This document shows positions 1-7,378 of a stretch of 18,325 bases of DNA, one piece after another. The notes below the pieces were generated by a model. The model was not told the DNA's origin and searched no databases. It saw nothing but the letters and a program-made list of their open reading frames with translations. How positions within the stretch are numbered: position 1 is the stretch's first letter; every line of letters starts with the position of its first letter. The stretch is from a miscellaneous Crenarchaeota group-1 archaeon SG8-32-3 (GTDB taxonomy: Archaea; Thermoproteota; Bathyarchaeia; Bathyarchaeales; Bathycorpusculaceae): positions 1 to 18,325 of the forward strand of contig LFWV01000023.1 in NCBI GenBank assembly GCA_001273335.1, read 5' to 3'. The position numbers and the translations under genes were made by a program.

Positions 1-17
1 GCGGTGTGTTCATGCCG

Positions 18-104
18 TGGCGCGGGGTGTGGGATTCGAACCCACGTGGCCTTTCGACCACAGACTTAGCAGGCCTGCCCCATACCAGGCTTGGGGAACC
101 CCGC
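18..104 (-). tRNA. tRNA-Ser (anticodon GCT), CCA encoded
   Basis: Read on the minus strand, the molecule opens with GCGGGGT and closes with ACCCCGC, giving a 7-bp acceptor stem. A D-arm follows (CCCC/GGGG), then the anticodon stem CAGGC/GTCTG around the 7-base loop CTGCTAA, so the anticodon is GCT and it reads AGC/AGU serine codons. A long variable arm (TGGTC...GGCCA), typical of serine tRNA, and the T-arm motif GGTTCGAATCC are both present. The discriminator base is G (position 21), as expected for archaeal tRNA-Ser, and CCA is encoded directly after it (20-18). No intron is seen. Confidence 0.96.
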
Positions 105-129
105 AAGCGTTTGGGATACAACTGTGGCT

Positions 130-140
130 TTCTTTAAGTC
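130..140 (-). promoter_or_regulatory. candidate TATA box for tRNA-Ser
   Basis: On the minus strand the stretch GACTTAAAGA lies about 30 bases before the mature tRNA 5' end. That spacing suits an archaeal TATA box with a start site a few bases ahead of position 104. The match to consensus is only moderate, and read-through from the ABC operon upstream is an alternative. Confidence 0.35.
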
Positions 141-155
141 TTCGGATAATTCTAT

Positions 156-190
156 GTTGACTGCTATTTTTGTCTTTTTATCCAGTCAAC
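156..190 (-). terminator. stem-loop 3' of the ABC transporter operon
   Basis: GTTGACTG (156-163) and CAGTCAAC (183-190) form a perfect 8-bp inverted repeat around a 19-base loop, starting 6 bases after the stop codon of the last ABC gene. No T-run follows on the minus strand, so it is more likely a transcript-end or stability structure than a classical terminator. The T-rich loop lies on the plus strand. Confidence 0.4.
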
Positions 191-195
191 GAGGT

Positions 196-2010
196 CTATA
201 CGAGTAAGCCGTCTTCTATTACAATTTGTCTTTGCGCATAGTCAGCAACGTCTTGCTCGTGAGTGATGACTATTATCGTTGTTTTTGTTTCTTCGTGAAA
301 TTCCTTGAGTAAGTCCATAACTTGCTTGCCTGTTCCAGAATCCAAGTCGCCAGTTGGCTCATCAGCAAAAATCACTGCTGGACCATTAGTTAAAGCACGG
401 GCAATGGCTACGCGCTGCATCTGTCCACCGCTTAATGTAGCAGGGAACTGCTTAGCCTGATTAATCAGACCAACCCCCATCAGAAGGTTCTCAATACGCT
501 GCTTCAGGTTATTGCTTAACCCCGCTAAATCTGCGGGCAACGCTACGTTTTCACGAGTGTTGAAATGAGGCAGCAAAGCGTAACTTTGAAATATGAACCC
601 CATCTCCAAAAGCCGGACTTTAGATTTGGCTGCATCATCCATTTTGTGAAGGTTTTTACCACGGAAGAGGACTACGCCGTAGTCTGGACTGTCAAGCCCT
701 GCCATACAATTCAGCAACGTTGTTTTTCCCGCTCCAGAGTTACCCACAATAGCTACGAACTCACCTTCTTTCACGTCAAGGCTTACACCGCGCAACGCAT
801 AAACAGTTGTGCGCCCAAGATTGTAGTTTTTGGATAACCCCCGCACAGCGATGATGCTATCTTTTGCTACGCCGGTTACCTCAATGTTCTGCGTTGTAAA
901 GACCCGTTTGTTAAACCCGAAGTAGGGAATATCGGCACCGAAAAAGTCTGACCACATCTTCAGCAGTTCAGCTTCAACGAATAGGTCCGTGCTCAGCTCA
1001 GCCATAGGTAACAGCGCGTTCTTGAATGCTGCGGTTGATTTCATGGTTTTTACGCCGTTTTTATTTGCGTCTAAGTAGTCGCGGAGGTGAATTTGACACT
1101 CTTGTAGTTTGCTATGGACTTCAATTAGCAACATTTCTCCATATTCGATGTCTGATATCATCTCTGCGAGTGCCTTGTTTAATTCTATGGAGCCGTTTGT
1201 GAAGTTATATGGGGTCAATGTGTCGCGTGGAACGCTGAATAGCTTGAAAATCCTTGATATCAAGTTATCTATGTCCTGTAAGGCACTGAGTTTTGCTGCT
1301 AAAATCCTGAAAAACAGTTCCAGCTTCTTCTGCAGCTTTGGATCAGTTGTTTTGTAGTGTGTTCCTTCAACACCAAGTTTAAGTCTTTCAAGTACGCGAT
1401 CCAACTCTTTCAGCCGTGTAATGGTAGGCTTCAAAAAAACCGCAAAAAAGTTTGCTATAAGCAGCTTGTCAACCAGTTCATCCAGGTTTACATTGTCTTC
1501 ATCGGTTAACCCAGCGAAAACTGCTGAATCAAACCCTGAAAGGAAAAAGCGGTACTGCTGATTCTCCACGAAATCCCACAGCGTTACGTAGCTCTTTAAC
1601 TGAATTTCGCGGTAGCTCGCCGGTAGCTCTTTGATTATCTTCTTCAGTTGAGAGCCAAAATGTTTCACAAGGTTCGGGTCAATCTCTTTTATGAAATCTT
1701 TAACGATTTTTGAGGTTTCCCGTAGTTCCTGATTGTTTTTAAGCTCTTGGTGCAGTCTAGACTCGTTTGTCGTGTAATATTTCGCGAAACGTTTGTAAAC
1801 GCGTCCTGTTTCCATTTCTTCAACAATTTTGTGGTCTGGAATGCCGGTTTTTTCTCCAGATATCACTATAAACGAATTTAATTCCTGACTAAACATTGTT
1901 TTTCTGGAAGTATGCAAAGTTTTTCGGCAGTCTGAAACAAGCTTCTGTCGCAACTTGGCGTTAATCGCCCTTAATGACTTGTCTATCAGACCAGCTGCGT
2001 AGACTTTCAT
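196..2010 (-). CDS. ABC transporter ATP-binding protein with a long novel N-terminal domain
   Basis: The C-terminal 220 residues are a MacB/LolD-type ABC ATPase: Walker A GNSGAGKTT with K429, Q-loop Q475, signature LSGGQ 526-530, Walker B ending D550-E551, and H-loop H584. It would hydrolyse ATP in the cytoplasm to drive the FtsX permease in the same operon. Residues 1 to about 375 are unusual. They are charged, apparently mostly helical, without a membrane segment, and match no domain I can name; ordinary family members are 220-250 residues in all. The ATG overlaps the stop of the preceding ATPase by ATGA, so the two are translationally coupled, and the ABC part is continuous with the N-terminal part. 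It could be a regulatory or scaffold module for the transporter. The ATPase call is secure; the N-terminal role is unknown. Confidence 0.9.
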   Translation of the reverse strand: MKVYAAGLIDKSLRAINAKLRQKLVSDCRKTLHTSRKTMFSQELNSFIVISGEKTGIPDHKIVEEMETGRVYKRFAKYYTTNESRLHQELKNNQELRETSKIVKDFIKEIDPNLVKHFGSQLKKIIKELPASYREIQLKSYVTLWDFVENQQYRFFLSGFDSAVFAGLTDEDNVNLDELVDKLLIANFFAVFLKPTITRLKELDRVLERLKLGVEGTHYKTTDPKLQKKLELFFRILAAKLSALQDIDNLISRIFKLFSVPRDTLTPYNFTNGSIELNKALAEMISDIEYGEMLLIEVHSKLQECQIHLRDYLDANKNGVKTMKSTAAFKNALLPMAELSTDLFVEAELLKMWSDFFGADIPYFGFNKRVFTTQNIEVTGVAKDSIIAVRGLSKNYNLGRTTVYALRGVSLDVKEGEFVAIVGNSGAGKTTLLNCMAGLDSPDYGVVLFRGKNLHKMDDAAKSKVRLLEMGFIFQSYALLPHFNTRENVALPADLAGLSNNLKQRIENLLMGVGLINQAKQFPATLSGGQMQRVAIARALTNGPAVIFADEPTGDLDSGTGKQVMDLLKEFHEETKTTIIVITHEQDVADYAQRQIVIEDGLLV

Positions 2011-2771
2011 TTTGATTCCTCTTCAGTTTTGAAAGGACCTTGTTCAACATGGGAGATTTTTCCGTCCGTCATATGGACTATGTAGTCGCATTGCTCGGCA
2101 ATCCAACGGTTGTGAGTAACTAACACAAGCGTTTGACGGGTGAGTTTGTTTATTCTACGGAACAAGTTCATTACGTCAGTGCTTGTTGTAGAGTCCAAAT
2201 CGCCTGTGGGTTCGTCACCGAGAATGATTGATGGTTCCGTGACGAGAGCGCGAGCTACAGCCACCCGTTGCTGTTGACCGCCAGAAAGCTCCGACGGCAG
2301 GTGATACAGTCTGTCGCCCATTCCCAATTCTCTAAGAAGCATTTTTGCTTGTTCGCGAGCTACGCCTGCCTTCACGCCCTGTAGAAGTAATGGAGTTTCC
2401 ACGTTTTCTACAGCGGATAAAAACGGGAAAAGATTGAAGAGTTGGAATATGAAGCCGATTTTGTCTCTACGGAACGCTGTCATTTGTCCGTCTGAAAGCT
2501 TGCCAGTATCTATCTTGTCAATTATAATTTTTCCTTCCGAGCGGCGGTCTAGATGCCCTATCATGTTCAGGAGCGTTGTTTTCCCACAGCCTGACGGCCC
2601 CATAATAGCCATCATGTCACCTTTTTGGACTCTGAGGTCTAATCCTCGGATAGCGTGAACCTCATTTGACTTACCTTCACTGTAACGTTTGTGTAGTCCC
2701 GAGATAACCAATAAGGGTTCTCTATCTTCAATCTTGGAATATTCGTTTTTCATATCTGTTATCACCGTCAT
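2007..2771 (-). CDS. ABC transporter ATP-binding protein, LolD/MacB family
   Basis: This is a full-length stand-alone ABC ATPase of 254 residues. It has Walker A GPSGCGKTT (K64), Q110, signature LSGGQ 162-166, Walker B with D186-E187 followed by PTGDLDS, and H220. The PTGDLDS D-loop and sequence type place it with the LolD/MacB/FtsE-like ATPases that pair with FtsX-fold permeases. These usually do mechanotransmission or substrate extrusion rather than classical channel transport. The gene lies 9 bases after the permease stop, with AAGGAAGA as a ribosome site, and overlaps the next ATPase by 4 bases. Two different ATPases therefore follow one permease, suggesting either a heterodimeric motor or alternative motors. 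Confidence 0.95.
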   Translation of the reverse strand: MTVITDMKNEYSKIEDREPLLVISGLHKRYSEGKSNEVHAIRGLDLRVQKGDMMAIMGPSGCGKTTLLNMIGHLDRRSEGKIIIDKIDTGKLSDGQMTAFRRDKIGFIFQLFNLFPFLSAVENVETPLLLQGVKAGVAREQAKMLLRELGMGDRLYHLPSELSGGQQQRVAVARALVTEPSIILGDEPTGDLDSTTSTDVMNLFRRINKLTRQTLVLVTHNRWIAEQCDYIVHMTDGKISHVEQGPFKTEEESK

Positions 2772-2780
2772 TTTTCTTCC

Positions 2781-5700
2781 TTATCCCACATACCTCAATG
2801 CTTCGGCTGGCGGAATACGTGACGCAAACCATCCTGGAACGGCACCTGCGGCCATGGCAATCGCCGTGATGAAGCCTAAGTATACGGCGATGTCATTCCA
2901 TGGAATTACAAGTGTAGCACCTTGCATGTTTGCGAAGCCAACACTGATTAGCACGCCGTTAACGACTCCAATGGCCAAACCGATTATGCCTAGTACTACC
3001 AGTTCCAGCAATACAGAAAGCATGACTTGGGTTCTTGGGAAGCCGATTGCTCTCATCATGCCGATTTCCCGTTTTCGTTCTGAGACGTTGCGGACAGATA
3101 TTACTGCCATGCCTACTGCGCCAATGACGAGGCCAAACGTGACGTATATCTGCAGGAATGAGACTACACGTTGGGTCATTTCCAGCGACTGCTCAATTCT
3201 TGAGTAGAGCACGGTGGTGCTTGCAACATAGAAGTTGTCTTCAGCTAAGCTTCGGTAGCCTTCATCGTCTGTGTTCGTGAATTCTTCTATTGCTTGGGCG
3301 ATTGATTGGATCCGTGGATCGTCCATGTCATAAGTAGTTTTTATGAGGAACTTGTTGTATTGGTTTGGGGCTTTTGATGTGGAAGTTACACCGTTAGCTT
3401 CTGCCAAGAAACTTGTCTGGTTAGCCCAGTATTTGTTCATGTATATATTTCCTAAGGCGTCCATAAAATTGAAGTCGCCTCCTCCTAGAAAATTGAAGGA
3501 CGATAATGGAAAGCCTCCTGCTCTTTGAAAGTCTAATCGTCCTGCTACGGTAAAAGCTTGATAAACAGGAAATCCAGTTTCAGAACTATTCATTGGTATC
3601 CACACTTGTATCCCTATAGGTAGCAGGAAGGAGTCAGTGAACACAATAGGGTTTTCTATGACACTGTCGTTTTCGTCTCGCAAGACGTTCACATCTTCTA
3701 GTTCATAACCTGCGTATCCGCTGAAGGATGTGAAGTCTATGTCGCCCAGGTCCCTGTCCTCTGACAAGATTTCAGACAAGGAAACGTTGTAAGCCGCCAT
3801 TGTGTATGAGTTATCGAAGAAAAGGTCCCACGCTTGTTTGGACATTTCATTGAGCTGTTCATCAGTTACATCGGCTACAGGCGGTTGGTTGATGTCATCG
3901 GGAAAACTACTCAGGTAGAAGTCGTAGCGCCAATTTGAGTCAAGCGAATCGGTTGCGTTCCCGCGGATTTGTTCGCTGGTGATCTCGCCGTATCCCAAAG
4001 GTAACAGGTCTGTTTGATAATCGAATTCTGAAGAGTACGGGTCAGCAAAAGCTAAATAGCTTTGGTAATTTGTAAGTGACTTGTATGTTTTGAAGCCAAT
4101 CACATCTACTATGTGGTTGTCGAGTTTGTAGAGTTCTTCCACGTATGAAAGACCGGTTATGTTTGCTTCAGGGATATTTAAAGATACAACGAGGTCTATG
4201 CCTCTGGAATCTTGCTCAGTTTCGACTATTGTGCTCAAGTTTGTAGGTACTAGTGTAGCAACTGTAACATTCAACGTCAGTATTACGGCGAAGATGGCAA
4301 AAGTCAGTGTAGAGCGTGTTTTATGTGATGAGATCAATGCAGGAGCTATCTGTCCTACGCCTTTTAATCCTTTGATTTTAACGAGAAACGTCCGTAACGC
4401 ACTCATTAGTGGGGACAGGTTCACTGAGACTAACAGAACTGAGCCAATCACTATTTCCGCCACTCCGATTATTAGAATGTCGGGGGCTAATCCAGAAATG
4501 TCTGGTATCCACTCGCCCATAGCTACCACGAATAGGAAAACGGGTGCACCCCAGACTGCAAGTGCAGTGATGTTTAACGCCTTCACACGACTGATGAAAC
4601 GTGAAAGCACTATGCCTAATCCGGAAAACAGTAACCCTGCACCGATCAAAATGTTTCGCCATTCGTCTAGGGTGTTCCATCCTTCAACGAGCCAGATGCC
4701 TTCGTAGCTTTTGTCAATTACGCCGTTGATTAGAAGAACAAAAACGCCCCCTGCGATAGCTAAAACCCCTAGTAGCACGAGATTGCGACCGGATTTTTCT
4801 TCAAAAGTAACTTTAATTCCACGTAGCGCCTCTACAATGTTGACCCGAGAGGCTCTTAAAGCGGGTAATATACCGGTTATGATGCCTAGAGCTACCCCAA
4901 ATATTACTGAGAAGATCACAACTTGTTGCGAAATGATTGGCTGTACACTGAGTTCTCCTGTACCGAACAAGCTTACGAGGTAACTGGCGACAGTTTGCCC
5001 GAAGGCTAAGCCTCCGATTAAGCCGAATATGCCGCCCAGTATTCCTTGGAAAACGTTTTCTATGAGCATGGACATTGTTATTCCTCGGCGGTTTTCGCCA
5101 ACAGCCCTCATGACACCTGTTTGGAATTCTCGGTCTTCCACGTTCATGAGTTGAACGTTTGTGATAAGCAAAACCCCTGTTATTGTGATTAGAAGCCCTA
5201 ACGCCGTTAGGATTGTGGATAGCAAAGTCATGATAATCTCTGCGACGCTGAAAAAGGTCAATCGTGCAGAGTCAACGCTATATATTTTCTCTGAATCCCC
5301 TGTATCTGGATCTACAGCTACAGGGATAGCTGCTTCAACTATGTCTACCTGTTCTTGAAGGTATTCTTCGCTAATTTCTGAGGTGAAATGGTTTGTTTGT
5401 AGCGCCACCAAATAAGATGACACGCGGTCGAGTTCTTTTTCGCGCTCTTGAAGGCTCAACCACTGTTGAAGGTGTTCTAACCGGAGTACGGCCCCCGAAT
5501 ACTGCGATCCTATTCCGGGACGTTTAGAATCAAAGATTCCAACTACTTCAAGTTCTGTTCTTTCGATTTTGGATGAATACGAGATGACAGGCTTGGAGGT
5601 TTCAAAAGCAATTTCAGATATCTCGATGCTTGCTGGCATCCCATCTACACTAATGACTACAAGAAATGCGTCTCCTCTTAGCATTCTTTCAGCATAAGGC

Positions 5701-6587
5701 GATAGATCAAAAGAAAGAGAATTCAGTGTCTCTACATCCACTGGCAGAGATTTGTCTTCTAAACTCGTTACATTAAAATTGCTTCCATCATCCAGAGAAA
5801 ACTGCAGCAAAACTTGAACGTTGCTTGTACCCGTAGCCGTCACATTGATATAATCAAAATCTGCCAAACTGAGCATGGAAATATTCATTTTAAAAAGAGC
5901 AACTAAACTGGGCATCATGCCTGGGTAAGCAACCTGTTCGAGTTCAAGAGACAGGCTATCTGGATTGCTGTTCAATGTATAATCAGTAGTGGCGGCTGTT
6001 GGCTCCACTGTCCAATCAGTTAAAGAAATTGTCGGCGGCTCTACAACTATTCCTGTGGTGTTAGTGAACTCAGTTGTTAATGATATCGGTAAGGATGCTC
6101 CTTCATCGAGTCCCAATTTTTTAGCTTGTTTACTTGACAGAAGTATGCTGGTGTTGCTCACTAGAAGGGCGTCAAGATCCATTTCATTTCCAGTTTTCCA
6201 ATCATAAAACAAGCCGAACGCTTGTGGATAATTAGTGGAAATTCCAGCAAGCTCAACTGAATCGTCATACTGAGAACCCAGCATCGCGGGTACCTGCATT
6301 GTCAGTTCAGGCATTATTCCAACGGCCGATGGAGCTATATCGGTTATTGTTTCTTTGTCACCCGCAGTTAGGTAGCCAGTAGTAGTAGAGTTAGATACCT
6401 TGAAATCAACTTCTCCTTCATTTTGAAGTAGACTTGTGAGAAATGCGTTTTCCAGTGTGTCAGTCGTAATTTGAATACCGACCAGCAACGTAACGCCGAG
6501 GGTTACAGCTAGAATTGCGCTGAGGTTTTTTGTTTTCCTTCTCATCAAGGATCTTGCTGCTATCATGAAACTCGATTTTATACCCAT
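2781..6587 (-). CDS. large double-FtsX ABC transporter permease (MacB/LolCE-like)
   Basis: This is a 1268-residue membrane protein made of two FtsX-type units. Unit 1 has a membrane helix at about 22-40, an extracytoplasmic domain of about 400 residues (43-444), and FtsX helices at about 445-477, 505-540 and 553-580, ending in the typical LPALRASRVNIVEALRG motif. Linking helices lie at about 601-623, 645-665, 672-692 and 702-724. Unit 2 has a helix at 759-781, a second outside domain (about 785-1140), and FtsX helices at about 1145-1166, 1190-1217 and 1233-1258, ending PPAEALRYVG. The motif ERKREIGMMRAIGFPRTQ (about 1170-1187) is the FtsX cytoplasmic loop. Many NxS/T sequons in the outside domains (for example N66, N235, N248) fit archaeal N-glycosylation. 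It likely exports or mechanically releases an envelope substrate, powered by the two downstream ATPases. The start lies 29 bases after the PadR stop. Confidence 0.93.
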   Translation of the reverse strand: MGIKSSFMIAARSLMRRKTKNLSAILAVTLGVTLLVGIQITTDTLENAFLTSLLQNEGEVDFKVSNSTTTGYLTAGDKETITDIAPSAVGIMPELTMQVPAMLGSQYDDSVELAGISTNYPQAFGLFYDWKTGNEMDLDALLVSNTSILLSSKQAKKLGLDEGASLPISLTTEFTNTTGIVVEPPTISLTDWTVEPTAATTDYTLNSNPDSLSLELEQVAYPGMMPSLVALFKMNISMLSLADFDYINVTATGTSNVQVLLQFSLDDGSNFNVTSLEDKSLPVDVETLNSLSFDLSPYAERMLRGDAFLVVISVDGMPASIEISEIAFETSKPVISYSSKIERTELEVVGIFDSKRPGIGSQYSGAVLRLEHLQQWLSLQEREKELDRVSSYLVALQTNHFTSEISEEYLQEQVDIVEAAIPVAVDPDTGDSEKIYSVDSARLTFFSVAEIIMTLLSTILTALGLLITITGVLLITNVQLMNVEDREFQTGVMRAVGENRRGITMSMLIENVFQGILGGIFGLIGGLAFGQTVASYLVSLFGTGELSVQPIISQQVVIFSVIFGVALGIITGILPALRASRVNIVEALRGIKVTFEEKSGRNLVLLGVLAIAGGVFVLLINGVIDKSYEGIWLVEGWNTLDEWRNILIGAGLLFSGLGIVLSRFISRVKALNITALAVWGAPVFLFVVAMGEWIPDISGLAPDILIIGVAEIVIGSVLLVSVNLSPLMSALRTFLVKIKGLKGVGQIAPALISSHKTRSTLTFAIFAVILTLNVTVATLVPTNLSTIVETEQDSRGIDLVVSLNIPEANITGLSYVEELYKLDNHIVDVIGFKTYKSLTNYQSYLAFADPYSSEFDYQTDLLPLGYGEITSEQIRGNATDSLDSNWRYDFYLSSFPDDINQPPVADVTDEQLNEMSKQAWDLFFDNSYTMAAYNVSLSEILSEDRDLGDIDFTSFSGYAGYELEDVNVLRDENDSVIENPIVFTDSFLLPIGIQVWIPMNSSETGFPVYQAFTVAGRLDFQRAGGFPLSSFNFLGGGDFNFMDALGNIYMNKYWANQTSFLAEANGVTSTSKAPNQYNKFLIKTTYDMDDPRIQSIAQAIEEFTNTDDEGYRSLAEDNFYVASTTVLYSRIEQSLEMTQRVVSFLQIYVTFGLVIGAVGMAVISVRNVSERKREIGMMRAIGFPRTQVMLSVLLELVVLGIIGLAIGVVNGVLISVGFANMQGATLVIPWNDIAVYLGFITAIAMAAGAVPGWFASRIPPAEALRYVG

Positions 6588-6616
6588 ATTCTAAACATCT
6601 CTTCTTTCAACGCTGT

Positions 6617-7198
6617 CTAAACCTGACTGATTTGAGTTTGCTGTTTTTGTTTTGTGTGATTTTTCTCGCGTATTCCCTGCACTACCTTCTCAAGATCATC
6701 AGCACATCTGGCCAGAATTCTTTCGATTTCCGTTGAATCCTGCTCAGTTATCCGATAATTCCTTTCTGCACGAAGGCCTAGAAACGTACTGACAACCCTC
6801 TGTGCTGGTTCCCTTGTGTTTGCTAGAATTTTTTCGTCGTTCGGATCGAACTGGAACCTTCCAATAAGTAGAGGTATAAGGAATTCCAGTTTGCTCAACA
6901 TTTTTTGTCCAAAGGCTATGTGTTTTTCAAATAGCGCTTTTCCTTTATCTGTAAGCGTATATCGTTTAATACCTGGTTCCTCACTGGGCATCTCGCTGGT
7001 AAAGCCTTTGTTATGTAGTGAAGCTAAAAGCGGGTAGACTGAGCCTGAGCTTGGTATCCATCGTCCACCAGTTTCTTTATCGATTATGTCGACGATTTCT
7101 ACGCCTGACATGGGTTTCTTGGCTAGCATATTTAGGACTAAAAAACGTAGGAGTCCTCTTGGTACGCCGGTTGCGCGTTTCGTCCATCTCTCGACCAT
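6617..7198 (-). CDS. PadR family transcriptional regulator
   Basis: This is a 193-residue protein with the PadR winged helix at about 14-92: the RGLLRFLVLNMLAKKPMSGV opening, then GRWIPSSGSVYPLLASLHNKG as recognition helix, and the wing ending IKRYTLTDKGKALF. The C-terminal part (about 95-180) is helical and should form the dimerisation arm. PadR proteins usually repress neighbouring transporter genes and themselves, releasing DNA when they bind a small molecule. This gene is first in the operon with the FtsX permease and both ATPases. A palindrome and GATATC repeats sit between its TATA box and its ATG, which fits autoregulation. The ligand cannot be read from sequence. Confidence 0.93.
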   Translation of the reverse strand: MVERWTKRATGVPRGLLRFLVLNMLAKKPMSGVEIVDIIDKETGGRWIPSSGSVYPLLASLHNKGFTSEMPSEEPGIKRYTLTDKGKALFEKHIAFGQKMLSKLEFLIPLLIGRFQFDPNDEKILANTREPAQRVVSTFLGLRAERNYRITEQDSTEIERILARCADDLEKVVQGIREKNHTKQKQQTQISQV

Positions 7199-7206
7199 AA
7201 TGTCAC

Positions 7207-7228
7207 CAGCGATATCGCTGAAGATATC
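7207..7228. promoter_or_regulatory. candidate PadR operator
   Basis: CAGCGATATCGCTG (7207-7220) is a perfect 14-bp palindrome. Its central GATATC (7211-7216) recurs at 7223-7228, 12 bases away. The block ends 9 bases before the PadR start codon and covers the expected transcription start. Binding by the PadR dimer encoded next to it is an inference. Confidence 0.5.
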
Positions 7229-7236
7229 ACTAACGA

Positions 7237-7244
7237 CATATAAA
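7237..7244 (-). promoter_or_regulatory. TATA box of the PadR-ABC operon
   Basis: The minus strand reads TTTATATG, close to the archaeal TATA consensus. It lies about 40 bases before the PadR ATG, placing the transcription start near 7214, inside the palindrome, and leaving a short leader. Confidence 0.55.
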
Positions 7245-7378
7245 TATTATGCATCCAATTTCCAGAATAGACAATAATACAACCAGTAACAAAAACATGT
7301 TCCCTCAGCAAGTTACTTTATCCCGTTAACAACGAACTTTAAGCGTTTACATGTCAACAATCCTTTTTATCTCTCAAA

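Noticed and set aside
4159..4707. 182-residue plus-strand frame inside the permease
   Set aside because: It is a reverse-complement shadow of the hydrophobic FtsX coding region with no independent motifs.
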